From the NCBI GenBank assembly GCA_036852015.1, contig JAANDG010000080.1, positions 124,001 to 188,000 of the forward strand: a stretch of DNA of 64,000 nt, written 5' to 3'. Of this stretch, positions 60,675 through 64,000 are shown one piece after another. A program made the position numbers and the translations under genes. Every line of letters starts with the position of its first letter. Position 1 is the first letter of the stretch. Under the pieces are notes generated by a model. It worked only from the letters and a program-made list of their open reading frames with translations, did no database searches and was not told the origin of the DNA. The DNA is from Pelodera strongyloides (Eukaryota > Nematoda > Chromadorea > Rhabditida > Rhabditidae).

Positions 60675-60726
60675 CGATTACAACAACCTCTAACGCCAAG
60701 CGATTACAACAACCTCTAACACCAAG
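60675..60726. repeat. 26-bp tandem duplication
   Basis: CGATTACAACAACCTCTAAC followed by GCCAAG or ACCAAG, twice in a row, about 50 bp after the first deacetylase stop. Confidence 0.85.
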
Positions 60727-61136
60727 TGAGGCTGTAAGGGCATGGCGATTACGGGCTTAGGGACGTTTCACATAGTGATTCCGCAGGCACCCTAACATCA
60801 CTCGAGTAATTCTTGACTGTGTTGTGTACTGTATTCACTGTATTAGTGCCTTCTTTATTTTAGTTGTCAACTTCCTGTATTTCTATTCTTGACCAAATTT
60901 TATTTTAATTTATGTGTTTACTACACACCGCGACACACACTTCCGTCTATTATGATAAATTTGATTCTTTCTTCTTTTTAAATAGTGAACGATTTTGTTT
61001 GTTTACGTACAATTTGCACTCCACTGTGGCATACAGTTATCATTAATTTTCCTTGTATATTTTCACTGTGCTTTTTGCAATTCCCAGTTTCCGACAAAGT
61101 ATTGTTAAATACGAGTTTTGTTGAACTAAGTGAGAA

Positions 61137-61142
61137 AATAAA
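61137..61142 (+). terminator. candidate polyadenylation signal of the first deacetylase
   Basis: AATAAA in GAGAAAATAAAG, about 510 bases after the stop. This would give a long 3' UTR, and an earlier variant signal could be used instead. Confidence 0.35.
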
Positions 61143-61569
61143 GTTTTTTTACTAAAGTGACCAAGAACACATATTGGCATATTAGGCAAGTGCTGTAAAC
61201 TCGGTAGCTGATCATTATCATCGAACACTAATTGTAAGACAGTAAGACACATAAAATTGCTCAGACAGAGATATCTAGTAATAGTTACGATGGAACCTTG
61301 TTCCATTGAGATCGTTTCTTTTTCTTATCAAAACGTTTCTGGTCTTGACCGTGGCGACACTCCATGACGAAATGTATTTTGTGACTTGGTGCACTTCCTT
61401 AGGAAGTAAGAATTATTGTTATTATAGTGATTATAGTTGGAATTTTCTGTTCTCAATACCAACGTAACTATGTCTGTAGTCAATATCTAGACGATACCGA
61501 TGTACAGTAGGAAGTAGGAAGTGAACTAACTAAACCAAAACCCAGAGGAGGCCGGACCGTGTATTTCAG

Positions 61570-61690
61570 GCACGGGACAAGCGCCGATTTCAGTTCTCTT
61601 GCGAAGACGAGTCTAACCCATTTGTGGTAGGAATTGCTGGAGGTGGACCTGAAATGAAAATAGTTAACGCTATGTTTCCTTTGTTACGGA
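61570..61690 (+). other. possible kinase-like coding fragment
   Basis: Behind a TTTCAG acceptor a frame reads ARDKRRFQFSCEDESN then PFVVGIAGGG. PF-x-x-G-x-x-GG is how uridine kinases lead into their P-loop. The GKS/GKT that should follow is not in this exon, although GAG|GTGGAC could be a donor. It is too short to call. Confidence 0.2.
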
Positions 61691-62470
61691 ATTTGCTACA
61701 CATACGATGACTAGGGCAGTTTCGGTCACTGAGGTCCCACACGGCTTGAAACTGTACACCGTACACGCATAGTTCACCGGTTCACCATCTTTCGGGTCCT
61801 AGCACAACAGGAATTGATTTCTGCAAACCAGCAACGGATTGACTTTCTAAAGTTGCGTGAGGTCATCGCCGTACGTTCGCCGGGCACTCCTAGTGCGTCA
61901 AAGACCTCGTTGGTCCTTTATCTCTTGTTTTTGCATGCGTTGGATCAGGCGACATTCTACTTTCGGTTGTAAACCTCGCTATCAATAGTGTATTAATGGC
62001 AACTCGTAATGTTAATAGATAAGCAGTGGTCGTATAAAAGGTCAGTGGAACTAGGAATAGACTCTATCTGCGGTGTTTAGCACTTCATACCATACTTCCT
62101 TCCATGTTCCGAGCCTTGGTCTATTATACATCAGTTATTATTTCATCGAACTAGTCTACCAATAAGTATTCCCTAAGTTTCATCGCTGTCTTTGGTTATT
62201 TAGACCCACCTACGCAGCTATTTCTCTTCTATGGGATATGCTGTAGTCCCTTCTTTGTTCATACTAGTATTCTGTACTGTATGTACTCTCTTATTTTGTT
62301 GTTCTTTGTTTGTTTGTAAACAGTTATATACATACACACTCTATTTTACTGGTTGCCAACTAATTTACCCACAAACATTTCCTTTATTTATCAGTCAAGA
62401 CTCTTGAAAATTGAAGAAGCAATTTATATATTCAGAAAGAGTACATATTCCTTTCAGGGAAATATACAAA

Positions 62471-64000
62471 ATGGTGTTCTTCGTTACCGATGACCGTATG
62501 AAAGAGCATTATTGTCCATGGCCGACACCCTATATCGAAGTGCCTGAACGATTGACAGTGATTACTGCAGCAGCTAAGGTATACGTATGCATGGAATTAT
62601 TTAGAATTTGGATAAGCTTCCTTCGGAATTCGTCTATGCTTTTTTTATGATTTTACACCGCATATTTTCCTACGGTAGGCTAAGAGTTGCAGCGGGTGCG
62701 CGTGGTATCAATAATATATAACTGAAATAGCGACATCAAAATTTATATGAAACTTTCTACCAGATTTGTGTTACTAAAATTGTTACTATTTAGGATGAAC
62801 TCAAGGACTTTACAATGTTGGATTCTCGATCGGCTACAGTGGCAGAAATCACCAGCGTGCACACGCTTGAATATCACGATATTATCAAGTCATCGAAGGG
62901 AATGGATACGGTACGAAAACTTCATTATAGAAACTTTGATACCTCGTAAGGCACAAGCTTACTGATAGTTGGTGATAGTCTGTGTCAGTATCATACGTTT
63001 CTATCATGTTTATTTGTCCCTTCTACAAGGTTATTGTCTCGTTGACTAGTTTTTGGAAAACAGCGACTACACCAACATTCTTATGGCAGCTTACGCAAAT
63101 GAACATAAATTATAATAAAATATCCAGCTAAATTCGAGTAACTTAGCATAAATACGTACGAACTCAGTTGTACACGATGCGTTTCGAAAACCGGCCGGTA
63201 TTTCACTTTAATTGTTAATACCAATTTGCTCCGGTAGCATCATTTGACAATTTCATTTCACTATTAGTAATGCAAGTCTCACGATGTTAGGCCATTTTTC
63301 ATGCCTCTGGTCTTATAGGAGGCAGCCGAGAAGTTCGCCGGAGGTTTTGAAGACATCTACGTCAACGGAAGCACCTACGACGCTGCCATGCTTTCTGCCG
63401 GTTGTGCGCTCGAACTAACGAAGAAAGTGTTGGAGACAAAGTGAGTAGGACCTTAATGTTTTTCTTTATTTTCTCGAGGCTAATACAAATACAGTATACA
63501 TTAAAACTTCATCTGCGAACAGCTAGTTAGTCACCAGGACATGAAAATGAGAAAACAATTTGAGGTCAAAGCGCAATGTCTCCTTTGCATCATGTAAACG
63601 AATGCAGATACCATGTCACTAGTGCAGAAAAGAAGGTATAACAAAAAAGTGTAACTAGCTTGCGCTAACAATACGTCAAGCTGCTACAAAGTATATTGGG
63701 CAGCTCCCCATCCCACGCTAACCCCCCAAGATTTCAGGCGATCCCACTTTATTTTTTAAACAAATTTTCTTCCAGAACTAACGGATTCGCTGCCATTCGT
63801 CCCCCAGGACATCACGCTTTCAAAGATGCGCCCTGTGGTTTTTGCATATTCAATAACGTGGCCATTTGTGCGAAAAAGGTCTGCGAGAGATCTATTCCGC
63901 TTAATTTTCTTTTAAATTTTGTAATTTCCAAGTTTGTTTTTCCATCAGACATACTTACGATAGACATTAGCGTTCGCTACTAGCACTTCGTCATTCTGAT
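62471..64000 (+). CDS. class II histone deacetylase, second tandem copy (partial, runs off the right edge)
   Basis: Four exons are visible: 62471-62578, 62794-62910, 63319-63440 and 63776-63878, with lengths 108, 117, 122 and 103, identical to exons 1-4 of the first copy. The protein starts [20 protein letters not shown] and reaches [16 protein letters not shown], so the catalytic His pair is present. The last donor is AAAAAG|GTCTGC at 63879, and the rest lies beyond the window. Most positions match the first copy, with many substitutions, so the duplication is not very recent. The ATG is 13 bases behind a free CTTTCAG acceptor, so it has its own trans-spliced start. Confidence 0.9.
63060..63213. 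repeat. TTTAAAGCG-family element in intron 2 of the second deacetylase
   Basis: The right arm CGTTTCGAAAACCGGCCGG and TATTTCACTTTAATTG is clear and the interior matches 52617-52797. The left end is eroded. Confidence 0.55.

Larger units (their letters stand above)
60625..62470. other. intergenic region between the deacetylase copies
   Basis: It contains a 26-bp tandem duplication (60675-60726), a polyA signal, a possible coding fragment at 61570-61690, and a TTTCAG acceptor at 62457 in front of the second copy. No complete gene is seen. Confidence 0.6.

Overview
This window is nuclear DNA of a nematode. Multi-exon genes have GT-AG introns with pyrimidine-rich acceptors (mostly TTTCAG or TTTTAG), and most start codons lie just behind a free splice acceptor, the mark of spliced-leader trans-splicing. 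Small inverted-repeat transposable elements fill introns and intergenic DNA. The species cannot be named. Many small exons and relaxed acceptors (TTTTAG, TTGTAG, CCTTAAG) look less strict than in Caenorhabditis elegans. There are no rRNA genes, intact tRNA genes, operators or CRISPR arrays.

Layout. 1-1105 (+): possible 3' end of a coiled-coil gene that begins outside the window. 5260-24314 (+): one 44-exon gene for a 1893-residue type I membrane protein. Its order is signal peptide, LPMO-like copper domain, two EGF-like modules, half a DOMON, Thr-rich mucin region, three TIL modules, four DOMON or DOMON-like blocks, second mucin stalk, SEA-like domain, transmembrane helix and proline-rich tail. 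26498-28243 (+): five-exon hotdog thioesterase (THEM2/ACOT13 type) broken by one in-frame TAG. 28966-30616 (-): MPHOSPH6, a nuclear exosome cofactor. 31423-43812 (+): CACHD1-type alpha2delta-like membrane protein, 28 exons. 46161-51454 (-): ING3, 13 exons, with a C-terminal PHD finger. 51828-54855 (-): complex I subunit NDUFB8, six exons, with a decayed Merlin transposon in intron 2. 56712-60624 (+) and 62471 to the right edge (+): tandem class II histone deacetylases with equal exon lengths.

Exon models were built by hand. In every complete model the exon phases agree and the summed length is a multiple of three, which is strong internal support.

The genes do not form one pathway. ING3 and the deacetylases act on histone acetylation. 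NDUFB8 and ING3 are head-to-tail with a short gap and could be an operon. The most unusual object is the LPMO/DOMON gene, which joins a putative copper mono-oxygenase head to cytochrome-like domains on one membrane-anchored chain.
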